A DNA stretch of 27,312 nt from CAZUNB01 sp964622235 (GCA_964622235.1 CAZUNB010000014.1:1-27312); one strand, 5' to 3'; numbered from the stretch's first letter, positions 7,244 to 16,216 are shown. Numbers and translations: made by a program. The notes: generated from the letters alone by a model not told the origin.

Positions 7244-8373
7244 ACAAGATTGTTGAAATAGGTGAGGTAGACGGATTTAGTGCTAATGGCGTGGTTGCTG
7301 GAATTAAAAAGGCAGGATTAGATGTTGGAGTAATTGTAGCTGATGAGCCAGCGACATCGGCTGCTTTATTTACTAATAACTCTATCGTAGCGGCACCAGT
7401 TTCTTTGTCACAAAAAAATATAAAAACTGGAGAAACAAGAGCCATTATCGTTAATTCAGGCAATGCAAACTGCATGACAGGCGAACAGGGAGTGAAAGAT
7501 GCTGAGCTGATGGCACTTAAGACAGCAGAGAAGGTTGGCTGTGAGCCTAGTCAGGTGCTTGTCGCCTCGACCGGAATAATTGGATATCAGCTTCCAGTTG
7601 ATAAAGTAATAAAGGGTATTTCCGGTGCAGTGCAGGCAACAGATAACACTCAAGCAGATAGTTTCTCAAAAAGTATTTTGACGACTGACACAGTCCGAAA
7701 GGTTGCCTCGAGTATATTTAAGATTGATGGAAAAGAAGTCACGATATCAGGCTGTGCAAAAGGCTCAGGTATGATTCAGCCGAACATGGCGACGATGCTG
7801 GCATTTTTTACTACAGACGTAAGTATCGATAGTAAAATGTTAGACACTGCTCTTCGAGCTGCCTGTGAAGATAGTTTTAATGCTATAACCATTGATGGCT
7901 GTATGAGTACCAACGACATGGTCTCAATCATGGCCAGCGGTAAGGCAGCCAATAATTTAATCGAGACAAAAAATGAGGATTATGAGAAGTTTGTTAAAGA
8001 GCTATCGGTTCTTTGTAAGGACTTAGCACTGCTAGTCGTCAAAGATGGGGAGGGAGCAACTACTTTAATCGAAGTAGAAGTGAACGGAGCTGAGACAAAA
8101 GAACAGGCTAAGCTGCTTGCTCGAAGCATTGCCAATTCACCACTTGTTAAAACTGCTGCAAATGCTAAATTACCTAATTGGGGACGGATCGCTCAAGCAG
8201 TCGGTCAGATGGGGTTAAGAATAACAGAAGATAATCTCAAAACAAAAGCTGAAAGACCAGCAGATGATCATGTGAAAATTATTGTAGAAACTAATCTAGG
8301 TGATGCAAATGGCACGATTTATACTTGTGATTTCACCGAAGAGTATATCAAGATTAATGCGGAGTATAATTAA
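7240..8373 (+). CDS. argJ: glutamate N-acetyltransferase / N-acetylornithine acetyltransferase
   Basis: ArgJ moves the acetyl group from N-acetylornithine to glutamate, and in bifunctional forms also uses acetyl-CoA. The 377-aa precursor self-cleaves before a nucleophilic Thr, here in KGSGMIQPNMATMLAF (174-189; Thr185). Other hallmarks are ANCMTGEQG (76-84), ASTGIIGYQLP (109-119, the oxyanion Thr-Gly), a DGCMSTNDM segment and LPNWGRIAQAVG near the end. It overlaps argC by 4 nt (ATGA), and argD follows after 3 nt. Whether it is mono- or bifunctional cannot be read from sequence. The neighbouring argB fusion has its own acetyltransferase domain, so de novo acetylglutamate synthesis may be duplicated or divided. 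Confidence 0.96.
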   Translation: MNKIVEIGEVDGFSANGVVAGIKKAGLDVGVIVADEPATSAALFTNNSIVAAPVSLSQKNIKTGETRAIIVNSGNANCMTGEQGVKDAELMALKTAEKVGCEPSQVLVASTGIIGYQLPVDKVIKGISGAVQATDNTQADSFSKSILTTDTVRKVASSIFKIDGKEVTISGCAKGSGMIQPNMATMLAFFTTDVSIDSKMLDTALRAACEDSFNAITIDGCMSTNDMVSIMASGKAANNLIETKNEDYEKFVKELSVLCKDLALLVVKDGEGATTLIEVEVNGAETKEQAKLLARSIANSPLVKTAANAKLPNWGRIAQAVGQMGLRITEDNLKTKAERPADDHVKIIVETNLGDANGTIYTCDFTEEYIKINAEYN

Positions 8374-8376
8374 ATC

Positions 8377-9552
8377 ATGAATATCGATGAATTTAATAAA
8401 TATGTGGTGCAGAGCTATAACAGATTTCCAATTAAGCTCGAGAGAGCCGAGGGCAGCTACGTATATTCTGGAGATAAGAAGTATCTAGATTATATGTCCG
8501 GCTGGGGAGTGTCTAACCTCGGTCACGCCAATCCTGACATGACTAAGGCTGCACATCATCAGTTAGATAGATTGATACATGTACCGAATGTTTTTTACAC
8601 TGACGGTCAGGGAGAGCTAGCCAAAAAATTAGTTGAGTCTAGTTTTACATCACAAGTCTTTTTCAGTAACAGCGGAGCTGAGGCCAACGAAGCAGCAATT
8701 AAGTTCGCTAAGCTGTTTGGTAGCAGCACTAATCGATACGAAATTATCACCTTCAATAAATCATTCCACGGTAGAACTGCCGCTACTATGGCGGCAACTG
8801 CCCAAGACTCAATTCATGCTAAAGAATTCATGCCTCATCTTGAAGGTTTTCATTATGTCGATTTTAATGACTCAAAAGCACTTGAATTTGCTATTAGTGA
8901 CAAGACAATAGCTATAATGCTCGAGTTTGTTCAGGGTGAGGGTGGCATTAATATTGCTACTCCAGAGTTTATAGCCACTATATCGCGATTACGTGACGAA
9001 CATGATCTGTTAGTTATAGCCGATGAAGTTCAGACGGGAATAGGCAGGACAGGTAAGCTTTTCGCGTATCAAAACTACGATATCACTCCAGATATCTTGA
9101 CACTAGCTAAAGCATTGGCAGGTGGCCTGCCGGTAGGAGCAACTTTGATATCACCAAAAGTTAGTCAATTAGTCAAGCCGGGAATGCACGGCTCTACCTT
9201 CGGTGGTGGGGCAGTCATTGCCGAGGCATCTATGACTATGATCAATCAAACGGAACAGGTTATTTCATCAGATACTTTTCGTGATTTGATTAATCTGTTT
9301 AGCAAAGAGCTTGAGAAAATAAAGAATAACTCTCAACACGTAACGCAGACACGACAGATGGGGATGATGCTTGCTATCGAACTCGATGTTCCTGCAACTG
9401 ATGTGGTCAAAAATTGCCTGGATAATGGCTTGATTATCAATGTTACTCAGACGAATATTATTAGACTTCTACCTCCGTTAACGACAACTAATCAGGAGGT
9501 TAAGATGGCCTTTACAATAATCACTGATGCAATCAAGAAGTGTACGCTTTGA
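8377..9552 (+). CDS. argD: acetylornithine aminotransferase
   Basis: This PLP-dependent class III aminotransferase converts N-acetylglutamate semialdehyde and glutamate to N-acetylornithine and 2-oxoglutarate. At 391 aa it is of normal length. Motifs are FSNSGAEANEAAIKFAK (96-112), FHGRT (130-134), EFVQGEGGI (183-191), VIADEVQTGIGRTGKLFA (213-230, PLP-contacting Asp216), and the Schiff-base Lys245 in LAKALAGGLPVGA. STFGGG and the C-terminal RLLPPL also fit. The ATG at 8377 follows argJ by 3 nt with a GGAG about 12 nt upstream. The 3' end overlaps the GTG of argB by 13 nt. ArgD and other omega-aminotransferases share the fold, but the operon makes ArgD the clear choice. Confidence 0.95.
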   Translation: MNIDEFNKYVVQSYNRFPIKLERAEGSYVYSGDKKYLDYMSGWGVSNLGHANPDMTKAAHHQLDRLIHVPNVFYTDGQGELAKKLVESSFTSQVFFSNSGAEANEAAIKFAKLFGSSTNRYEIITFNKSFHGRTAATMAATAQDSIHAKEFMPHLEGFHYVDFNDSKALEFAISDKTIAIMLEFVQGEGGINIATPEFIATISRLRDEHDLLVIADEVQTGIGRTGKLFAYQNYDITPDILTLAKALAGGLPVGATLISPKVSQLVKPGMHGSTFGGGAVIAEASMTMINQTEQVISSDTFRDLINLFSKELEKIKNNSQHVTQTRQMGMMLAIELDVPATDVVKNCLDNGLIINVTQTNIIRLLPPLTTTNQEVKMAFTIITDAIKKCTL

Positions 9553-10845
9553 CGATTTCGGCCAACGATTACCCTGAAGCAAACTACTATATTTCTGAAT
9601 TTCAAGATTATGGGCCGGGTCGCCAGCTAATAATAAAAGTTGGTGGTGCATTGGTTAATGATGAGTTTGAGCTACAGGCGCTAGCAGAATCACTTTACAC
9701 CCTGAAAAAACACTCAATCGGAGCTGTAATCATTCATGGCGGCGGTCCGCAGATGAATAAAAGAATGGAAGATAAGAATATTGAATCGNNNNNNNNNNAA
9801 ATTTATTGATGGAAAGCGTTTCACAGATCAAGCAACTCTTGATATCGCTACAGAGGTTTTCTGCGGAATTAGTCAAAAAATTGTTAATAGATTAAAAGCT
9901 TACAATATCAACGCTACAGTAGTTCCAGGCAATCACATTGTTGAAGCTCATCGAAATCCTGCACTTGGTTTAGTTGGTGATAAAGTCAAAGCAGTTGACT
10001 CAGCACAATTACAACAAGAGGCTGAAGTATGCGATGTTGTGGTTGTTAACTCTCTCGCGCGAGATGAAGAAAACTCTAAACAGGTTTTGAACATCAACGC
10101 TGATACAGTTTTTAAAGAGGTTGTTTTTTCAATGGCACCACATCGACTCGTTAGTTTGACCTCAGTCGGCGGAATTTTCGAAGACCCCAATGATTCTGAG
10201 TCGATCTTAGACAGTCTTGATGTCAAAGATATCGAACAGCTTATAAAAGACGACATCATAAGTGGTGGTATGGCTATGAAGGTCAGGGAGCTTGGCGATA
10301 TAGTCAATGTTTTGCCGCCGGGCAGCGCTATTTCCATCACGAAGCCAAGCCAACTGATAGATGAACTGTTCAGCCGGCCCGGTTCTGGAACATATATCGC
10401 TAATGGTCCAAAACTTGAATGGTATTCTGATTGGCACAATCAAAAAGACGCTATTCGAAATATTATTTCTCGATCGTTTGGTACAGAATTGCCCGAAGAA
10501 TATTTTGAGTTAACCAAGCCCGTCTCGTTGATTTTAACTCATGATTTGAGCGGTTGCGCGATAGTTTCATTGCTTGAAGATGGCAGTGTCTACCTTGATA
10601 AGCTTGCCGTTATACCAGAGAGCCAAGGTCGTGGAATTGCCCAGCATTTGTGGTACGCGCTTACAGCTAAGTATCCGAAAATAATATGGCGAGCTCGATC
10701 AAACAACCCTTTTGTTAAATGGTACCAAGACAATGCTGATTATTATGTCGGGTATGGTGAATGGAGTATTTTTAGTATTGGTTATGATCTGAAGCATATA
10801 GAGCAGAATAGTAAAGAAATACTTGAAAAACCAGCGATAGGGTAG
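9540..10845 (+). CDS. argB: N-acetylglutamate kinase fused to C-terminal N-acetyltransferase (NAT) domain; scaffold gap inside
   Basis: The amino-acid kinase half has IIKVGGALV, IHGGGPQMNKRM, FIDGKRFTD, NINADTV and SGGMAMKV signatures of N-acetylglutamate kinase, which phosphorylates N-acetylglutamate. The last third (YLDKLAVIPESQGRGIAQHL, then WRARSNNPFVKWY and WSIFSIGYDL) matches the NAT domain (PF04768) of vertebrate-type N-acetylglutamate synthase and of bifunctional bacterial ArgB-ArgA enzymes. The fused protein may thus both make and phosphorylate acetylglutamate. GTG at 9540 overlaps argD by 13 nt. Ten Ns at 9789-9798 break the frame, yet IES on the left and KFIDG on the right abut at codon boundaries, so probably nothing is missing. 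With argC, argJ and argD it completes glutamate to ornithine. Confidence 0.92.
9789..9798. other. 10-N scaffold join inside argB
   Basis: The left contig ends at a full codon (NIES) and the right begins at a full codon (KFIDG). Homologues read continuously here, so the true gap is likely zero or near zero and the frame break is artificial. Confidence 0.9.
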
Positions 10846-10906
10846 TTAAACGAACCACTAGTTGTTAGCGAGTAGCTGGGATTTCTGGCATACTGAGAGT
10901 AGAGAT

Positions 10907-11131
10907 ATGAATAATTTTGAAAAAAAATTTGAATCTGATTTTGCTAATCTGAATGAAGCTCAAAAACAAGCAGTAACTGATATCTATGGGCCAATTCAAG
11001 TAATCGCTGGCCCTGGGACAGGTAAGACTCAGCTTTTGGCGCTTAGGGTTGCCTACATATTGAAGACAACTGATACGCTTCCACAAAACATTTTACTAAC
11101 CACATTCACGAATTCATGGACTTATTGGTGA
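10907..11131 (+). CDS. UvrD/Rep-family helicase, N-terminal piece (interrupted gene)
   Basis: Starting at the ATG at 10907 the frame gives the superfamily 1A helicase N-terminus: a Q-motif-like LNEAQKQAVTDIYGP, Walker A IAGPGTGKTQLL and the motif Ia start LLTTFTN. It then runs into NSWTYW and a TGA. The next frame resumes at LIGEAAYQVPIFTFHGFG, which normally follows TFTN after about 12 residues. Only 7 nt lie between, so roughly 29 nt seem to be missing, assuming usual family spacing. Either the assembly dropped them or the gene is mutated. An extended -10 (TGGCATACT) lies about 15 nt upstream of the ATG. Confidence 0.85.
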   Translation: MNNFEKKFESDFANLNEAQKQAVTDIYGPIQVIAGPGTGKTQLLALRVAYILKTTDTLPQNILLTTFTNSWTYW

Positions 11132-11219
11132 GGCAGCCTACCAGGTTCCGATCTTTACCTTCCATGGTTTCGGCCAAGATATTATCAATCACTACAATCA
11201 GTATTTTTTCTCTGGAGTA

Positions 11220-12293
11220 GTGCAATCTCCAGCCGATGAAATTCGCCAAATTGAAATTGTCGAGACGATTATAGATGATTTACCAGTAGACTCTCCCTTT
11301 CACAAAAAAGGACCGACTGGCCAGTATCTATTCGTGAGCCCGGCAATCAAACTGATACAACAGTTGAAAGACCAGGGCATTACTCCGGGTGAATTCAAGG
11401 TTTTGGTTGAATCTACTAAAGAGGAGCTGGACAAACTACAGAAAGCAATTGAGCCACTTCAATCAATGGTTAAGATTAGCTCCCAAGCACTTGAACTGTT
11501 TGAAGAGATATTAGCGTCTCTTGAGCTGAAAACCGATACGCCTAACCAGAAAGCTCGGATAACAGAATTGTTTGCGAACCAATTGAGTGTAGCTATAGCA
11601 GAGGCTACCACAAGCGAAAAAGTCAGCACAAAGCCGCTGACTGCTTTTAAAGATAAGTGGTTAAAAAAAGATTATCAGAAAAAGTTTGTCTTTAAGTCAG
11701 CCGAGCAAACTGATAAATTAATAGCCTTTGTACCAATTTATGAGCAGTACCAAGAAGCATTATCAGAGTTGGGATTGATTGATTTTTCAGATATGATTTT
11801 AGAAGTTATTAAAACTACCGAACAAAATCCCGAAATTTTATACGATTTAGCAGAACGTTTTCAGTTTGTCATGATTGATGAATTTCAGGATACTAACAGT
11901 GCTCAGCTGAAAATTATCGAAAACTTTCTCGAGGTTGGTCCAGATAGCGATAGCCCGAATGTTTTAACGGTTGGTGATGACGACCAAGGCATTTACAAAT
12001 TTCAGGGTGCAGAGCTCAGTAATATACTGAATTTCGCTCGACGATATCAGGCAAAATCAATTCCATTGACCGAGAATTATCGCTCCGGAAAAGAGATATT
12101 AGATTTTGCACGTGCAATTATTGTTCAAGGGCAGGAGAGACTAGAAAATAAAATAGAAGGGCTGAGTAAACAGCTTAATCACCACAATCAAGATGAAGCT
12201 GAACTGACTTTTCACGAGTATGAAACTCAGCCTGAGCAATTTGCGGCTGTCGCTCAAGACGTAAAACAACAGATTGAAAGAGCTCTCCAGTAA
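11220..12293 (+). CDS. UvrD/Rep-family helicase, middle piece (interrupted gene)
   Basis: The frame is open from about 11116, so GTG at 11220 is only the first formal start, and the true protein continues from the piece before. It contains motif II MIDEFQDTNSAQ, motif III GDDDQGIYKFQGAE and motif IV PLTENYRSGKEI, together with the 1B/2A-like insert rich in Lys and Glu. These are the ATPase core motifs of a UvrD-type translocase. The end (QQIERALQ-stop) is an artefact. The sequence agattgaaagag (12271-12282) recurs right after the Ns at 12326-12337, where the protein continues as IERGVQPQEIAILSKRH, so the 33 nt before the Ns look like a bad contig tail. Confidence 0.88.
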   Translation: MQSPADEIRQIEIVETIIDDLPVDSPFHKKGPTGQYLFVSPAIKLIQQLKDQGITPGEFKVLVESTKEELDKLQKAIEPLQSMVKISSQALELFEEILASLELKTDTPNQKARITELFANQLSVAIAEATTSEKVSTKPLTAFKDKWLKKDYQKKFVFKSAEQTDKLIAFVPIYEQYQEALSELGLIDFSDMILEVIKTTEQNPEILYDLAERFQFVMIDEFQDTNSAQLKIIENFLEVGPDSDSPNVLTVGDDDQGIYKFQGAELSNILNFARRYQAKSIPLTENYRSGKEILDFARAIIVQGQERLENKIEGLSKQLNHHNQDEAELTFHEYETQPEQFAAVAQDVKQQIERALQ

Positions 12294-12315
12294 ACAAAGT
12301 TCCAAGTTTAAATTT

Positions 12316-12325
12316 NNNNNNNNNN
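12316..12325. other. 10-N scaffold join with 12-nt duplicated flank
   Basis: The 12-mer at 12271-12282 is repeated at 12326-12337. Merging these copies restores an open helicase frame, and 12283-12315 is then extraneous sequence at a contig end. Confidence 0.85.
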
Positions 12326-14220
12326 AGATTGAAAGAGGTGTTCAACCTCAAGAAATCGCTATTTTGAGTAAGCGCCATGCTCAGCTAGAGGAAATGATTA
12401 AGTATTTACAGGATGAAAAAATTGCCTATAACTATCAAGCCCGCAACGATATCTTTGAAAATCCACAGATAAAACGATTACTTGAAATGTTTGAATTGCT
12501 AACTGAGTTACTGCAAAATCGACAGCCACAGGCAAATTTTTTGTTCAGTCAGGTGTTGCGTGACGGTATGTGGCAGATTGATGCTAATGTTATTTGGCAA
12601 CTTTCAATAGACGTATACAAGGTGCGTGATAAGTGGCTCGAACTTGCTCGGACCAATAGCGATGAGCGACTTGTGTTTGTCGCTAATTTTTTCATACAGC
12701 TAGCCAATAAGGCGATCCAGCAAGAGACTACCTTTGAAGAAGTACTCGATATTCTGCTCGGAAATGAAGGATTAGAAATTGATGGTGAATTAGTCTTCTC
12801 ACCACTTAAGACATTTCACTTCTCAAAAGAGATATTGGAGGCAGAGCCACTCAAATATTTGCGGAACTTATCAGCTGTTCGATTACTTCGTAATACTCTG
12901 CGAGAGCACTTCAGTAGCTCCAATCCAAGCTTTTTAGATGCGATGACCGTTGTAAAGCGCTATCTAGACAATGGGATTCGACTAAACGATACCAGTCGTT
13001 ATGCTATCGAGGCCGACAGCGTGAATTTGATGACTGCTTATGGCGCGAAAGGTCTTGAGTTTGAGCAGGTTCACGTTCTCGATCTCGAAAATGATGTTTG
13101 GGCAAAAAAAATTGGTGGCACCAAGATAAGTACACCTGAAAACATACAACTGACAACAGCAGATGATGAGGATGATTGGCTTCGACTGCTTTATGTAGCT
13201 TTAACTCGTGCAAAAAATCGCTTACAGCTACACCGAGCAACTCATAAAGATGACGGTAAACCGAGATCTCCATTAAAGTTCATTCAAAATATTTCTAATC
13301 AGGAATTGATTGAAGTTCGCAATCAAGATAAGCAAACCATCGATCAGCGAATAAGTGAGCTCGAGACTGATATTTTTGATTATCGTCAGGTCAAGGTGGA
13401 GCATGATTACAGGGAGATTCTTAAGGAGCAGGTCTCTTCGATGCGTCTAAATGTCACAGCACTTGGTAATTTCTTGAACCTTGAGTATGCGGGACCAGAA
13501 GACTTCTTGTTCTCGAATGTCTTGCATTTTCCTGAGAAAATTAGTGATTCGGCTGCATTTGGCAACATTGTTCACGGCGCTCTAGCAACGCTAGTCGCTC
13601 AGAAAGAAAATGGTAAAATCTCGATAAAAAATCTCGACAAAATTATCGCCCGCAATGTCATGGATCAGCGAGTGCCAACGGCAAGAGTCGAACATGAGAT
13701 TGAAAAGGCCAAGAAAGTTATCGAACATGTTCTCGATCAGAAACTATCACTGTTTGAGCAAGATATTAGGCCGGAGCTAGATTTCAGTACGCAGCATGTT
13801 GTCGTTGATGAAGTTCCGCTAACTGGTAAGATTGACGCATTTGTGAAGCAATCAAAAACTAGCGCCCACGTGATTGATTACAAAACCGGTAAACCTGAGC
13901 CGAAATGGGGCAGTGGTAGTAAACTCCATTTCTACAAACGTCAGTTAATTTTCTATAAACTTCTGGTCGAGAAATCCCGAGATTACGCCAATATGAAAGT
14001 CGATAGTGGTTCGATATTATTCGTAGAGCCGATGGGTGATGGGCAAATTATTCAACTCGAACATGAAATCACAGAGGAAGATGTTAGCGAGTTACGACAA
14101 TTAATTAAGGTTGTCTGGAAAAAAATACAAAATCTCGATTTTCCTGATACTAGCGACTATAAGAAATCAATAACTGGTATACGTCAGTTTGAATCCGACC
14201 TGATCGAAGAAAAGATATAG
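12326..14220 (+). CDS. UvrD/Rep-family helicase, C-terminal piece with PD-(D/E)XK nuclease domain
   Basis: This part holds helicase motif V (LMTAYGAKGLEFEQVHVLDL) and motif VI (LLYVALTRAKNRLQL). It is followed by a nuclease domain of the PDDEXK_1/AddB-RecB type: a FGNIVHGALAT helix start, GKIDAF with the metal-binding Asp, VIDYKTGK with Asp and Lys, and KRQLIFYKLL. Helicase-nuclease fusions of this kind process DNA ends in recombination and repair (AddAB/RecB-like) or act in defence. No AddB or other partner lies nearby, so general repair is the simpler reading. The whole gene spans 10907-14220, about 1,080 residues when repaired. The metalloprotease gene follows after 6 nt and is probably co-transcribed. 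Confidence 0.9.
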
Positions 14221-14226
14221 CATCCA

Positions 14227-14760
14227 GTGAAAGAGATTCAAGATTTAACACTTGGCATCATAAAGATTACAAAACGACGTGGCCAAAAACAGCTATCACT
14301 GCGGCTTAAGTCGAATGATATTCTGATTTCTCAACCAACCTGGTTGCCTTATAAAGCTGGTCTGGCTTTTGCTCATCAGAAAGCGGATTGGATTTTAGAG
14401 CAACGGTCGAAGTCATCCAGCTGGCTGCCAGAATCGGCCGATTATAAAAGAGATAAAGAACGGGCTCGAGATTTAATTGATGCCAAGCTTGATCTCTGGA
14501 ATGCCCACTATCAGTTTGATTTTAATCAGGTTGCTATCCGAGACCAGTCGAGTCGCTGGGGAAGTTGTTCAAGCTTAAAGAATCTAAATTTTAATTGGAA
14601 GTTATTATATTTACCTGAAAAATTAATTGATTACGTGGTTGTCCATGAGCTATGTCATCTGAAGGAGCAAAATCATTCGAAAAACTTCTGGGCTTTGGTT
14701 GCTGAAACGACCCCTGACTACAAAAAACTCCGTAAACAGCTCCACACGCATAGCGTTTAG
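14227..14760 (+). CDS. YgjP-like zinc metallopeptidase (DUF45 family)
   Basis: The 177-aa protein has the conserved order of the YgjP-like family (PF01863): an N-terminal beta-rich half, a DQSSRWGSCSSLKNLNFNW segment, and the zinc motif VVHELCHLKEQNHSKNFW, where the two His and Glu of HELCH plus a downstream His act as metal ligands and catalytic base. Cellular substrates of this family are largely unknown. No signal peptide is seen, so it should be cytoplasmic. It starts with GTG at 14227, 6 nt after the helicase/nuclease stop, with no strong ribosome binding site, which points to one transcript. A role alongside DNA-end processing is possible but only inferred from position. Confidence 0.9.
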   Translation: MKEIQDLTLGIIKITKRRGQKQLSLRLKSNDILISQPTWLPYKAGLAFAHQKADWILEQRSKSSSWLPESADYKRDKERARDLIDAKLDLWNAHYQFDFNQVAIRDQSSRWGSCSSLKNLNFNWKLLYLPEKLIDYVVVHELCHLKEQNHSKNFWALVAETTPDYKKLRKQLHTHSV

Positions 14761-14841
14761 TAGCCATTTGTATTTGCCGTTCACAGATAAATCGCATGTT
14801 GTCTTGTGGGTTTCTAGATATTTCCTTAAGCATGAGTGTGA

Positions 14842-14847
14842 TACAAT
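14842..14847 (+). promoter_or_regulatory. extended -10 (TGATACAAT) before the LRR surface protein
   Basis: TG-A-TACAAT gives an extended -10 box ending at 14847. Transcription would begin near 14854, after the TTG at 14851. This favours the ATG at 14908 as the real start of the surface protein. Confidence 0.4.
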
Positions 14848-14907
14848 AAATTGAATAAAATTTCTAGTAGTGAACAAAAGACAAAGGGGTTGATTATAAC
14901 GAAAAAA

Positions 14908-16089
14908 ATGAGTCAAATAGCAGTAAGTTTACATAGCTTTAAGATATTTGTAGCGACGCTCGCGATTGTCGGATCTTTTTTACTGCTAGCTCCTGGGCTA
15001 GCCAATGCCGCCATGCCGCCAGATAGCTGCTTTGCTTTCAGCAGCAATACAATTACTGATTATTACGACTACGAAGGCAACGACAGCAACAACTCAGCGT
15101 GCACGAGAGATGTCGATATCCCGGCTAGTATTGGTGGTAGTGCAGTGACTGCCATTGGTAACGGTGCTTTTAATGATAACAGCCTCACCACGCTAACTAT
15201 CCCAAATACAGTATCAACTATTGGTGAAAACGCGTTTAGTACTAACAAATTGGCTACAGTAATTATTCCTAACTCTGTGGTGGCCCTCGGTAGAAATTCA
15301 TTTTCAATAAATGACCTTACTGCTCTTACTATATCTAATCAGATAACGGCAATTGATAGCACGACTTTTGCCGCGAATAAACTGGTATTGGTTACATTGC
15401 CAAGCTCAGTTTTAAGTATTGATAACACAGCATTTATCGCTCAGAGTAATAGAGGCGCAAGCGCCTACTATGATCTCTTCTCTGGGGATTCTGCACGTTC
15501 AGCTTCTGCGATGGATGATATTTTCTTTATCAGACTTTACACCGAAGACCCCGTAAATCCTACCGGTTTAGTCGATGACTTTACGGTAGAGGCCGAATTT
15601 GGATCTGATTTTAATGGTGATGGTGATCAAGATGATTCTTTTGGTGGCCACATCATAAACCCAGTAGCTAGTAATGTTAGCTATAAAGATACAGCTGGTA
15701 ATACTTTGCAGCCTGATTTATTCCAGACTGGAAATGGCGGCTTAACAGATTATATGGTTAAGAATAACCCAAACAACGAACTAAATAGATACTTCCGTTT
15801 TGGCAATGAGCAAACCTTCACTCCGCCAGCAATTAGTGGCTTCACAACTCCAGCTAATGCTACTTTCGCTCTAAACACCGTTCCAACCACCAACTATAGC
15901 TTTATCTACCAATCAACCGCACAACCAGCAGGCGCTTCGGGTGTAGGGGGTAATAATTCGAACAATCTAGTCTCAACTTTGGCCGAAACAGGGGACAACG
16001 CTTCGATTCTTGGTGCTGTGTCTATCGTGATGATTTTGTCGTCTGCGATTGCTGTTAAGTTCAAGCACCGTATTCTAGCCGCAAGATAA
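14908..16089 (+). CDS. secreted BspA-type leucine-rich-repeat protein with LAETG cell-wall sorting signal
   Basis: From ATG at 14908 the product is 393 aa with a clear signal peptide (basic start, hydrophobic core IFVATLAIVGSFLLLAPG, cleavage near ANA-AM). A TTG at 14851 would add 19 residues, but the upstream promoter argues against it. Four to five LRR_5 repeats follow (AFNDNSLTTLTIPNTVSTIG and relatives), as in BspA-like adhesins. Next come an acidic FNGDGDQDDSFGG stretch and a beta-rich FRFGNEQTFTPPAISGF module resembling repeats of wall-bound proteins. The C-terminus has LAETGDN, a hydrophobic helix and KFKHRILAAR, the layout of a sortase substrate with an LAXTG motif (class E-like). It likely sits on the outer surface and may mediate contact with host bacteria. 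No sortase gene is in the window. Confidence 0.85.
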   Translation: MSQIAVSLHSFKIFVATLAIVGSFLLLAPGLANAAMPPDSCFAFSSNTITDYYDYEGNDSNNSACTRDVDIPASIGGSAVTAIGNGAFNDNSLTTLTIPNTVSTIGENAFSTNKLATVIIPNSVVALGRNSFSINDLTALTISNQITAIDSTTFAANKLVLVTLPSSVLSIDNTAFIAQSNRGASAYYDLFSGDSARSASAMDDIFFIRLYTEDPVNPTGLVDDFTVEAEFGSDFNGDGDQDDSFGGHIINPVASNVSYKDTAGNTLQPDLFQTGNGGLTDYMVKNNPNNELNRYFRFGNEQTFTPPAISGFTTPANATFALNTVPTTNYSFIYQSTAQPAGASGVGGNNSNNLVSTLAETGDNASILGAVSIVMILSSAIAVKFKHRILAAR

Positions 16090-16098
16090 ACAGTTTGT

Positions 16099-16120
16099 TA
16101 TAATTAGCTTACTTTATAAT
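16099..16120 (+). promoter_or_regulatory. TATAAT boxes upstream of the SAM riboswitch
   Basis: Two perfect TATAAT hexamers occur, at 16099-16104 and 16115-16120. The second would start transcription near 16126, at the first base pairs of the riboswitch; the first near 16111, leaving a short 5' tail. No good -35 is visible at 17-nt spacing for either. Confidence 0.4.
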
Positions 16121-16123
16121 TAA

Positions 16124-16216
16124 ATATCAAGAGTGTGGCGAGAGTTGAGCTTTACGACCCACCGGCAACCCATTTAAGTTGGGTGCTACATCTCACCCAC
16201 GAAAGGGGACAGATAT
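16124..16216 (+). promoter_or_regulatory. SAM riboswitch (SAM-I clan)
   Basis: The RNA starts ATATCAAGAG, continues with GTGGCGAGAG, then the hallmark ACCGGCAACC, a P3 hairpin ACCCA/TGGGT and GGTGCTA, and ends with CAGATAT. This follows the SAM-I consensus order. P1 is ATATC (16124-16128) with GATAT (16212-16216). It lies upstream of metK, the SAM synthetase gene, as expected for feedback control. No terminator hairpin with a T-run follows. Instead the 3' P1 strand contains the first two bases of the leader ORF ATG, and AAAGGGG (16202-16208), the likely ribosome binding site, is within the P4-like hairpin. Control of translation is thus the best reading. The exact subtype (SAM-I or SAM-I/IV) needs a covariance model. 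Confidence 0.87.

Noticed and set aside
9948..10439. 163-codon minus-strand frame inside argB
   Set aside because: It is opposite a conserved kinase region, with Ser-rich composition typical of an antisense shadow.
10907..14760. Helicase-nuclease plus metalloprotease as an antiphage defence system
   Set aside because: The motifs fit general AddA/RecB-like repair, the protease is a common YgjP-type, and no other defence genes lie nearby.
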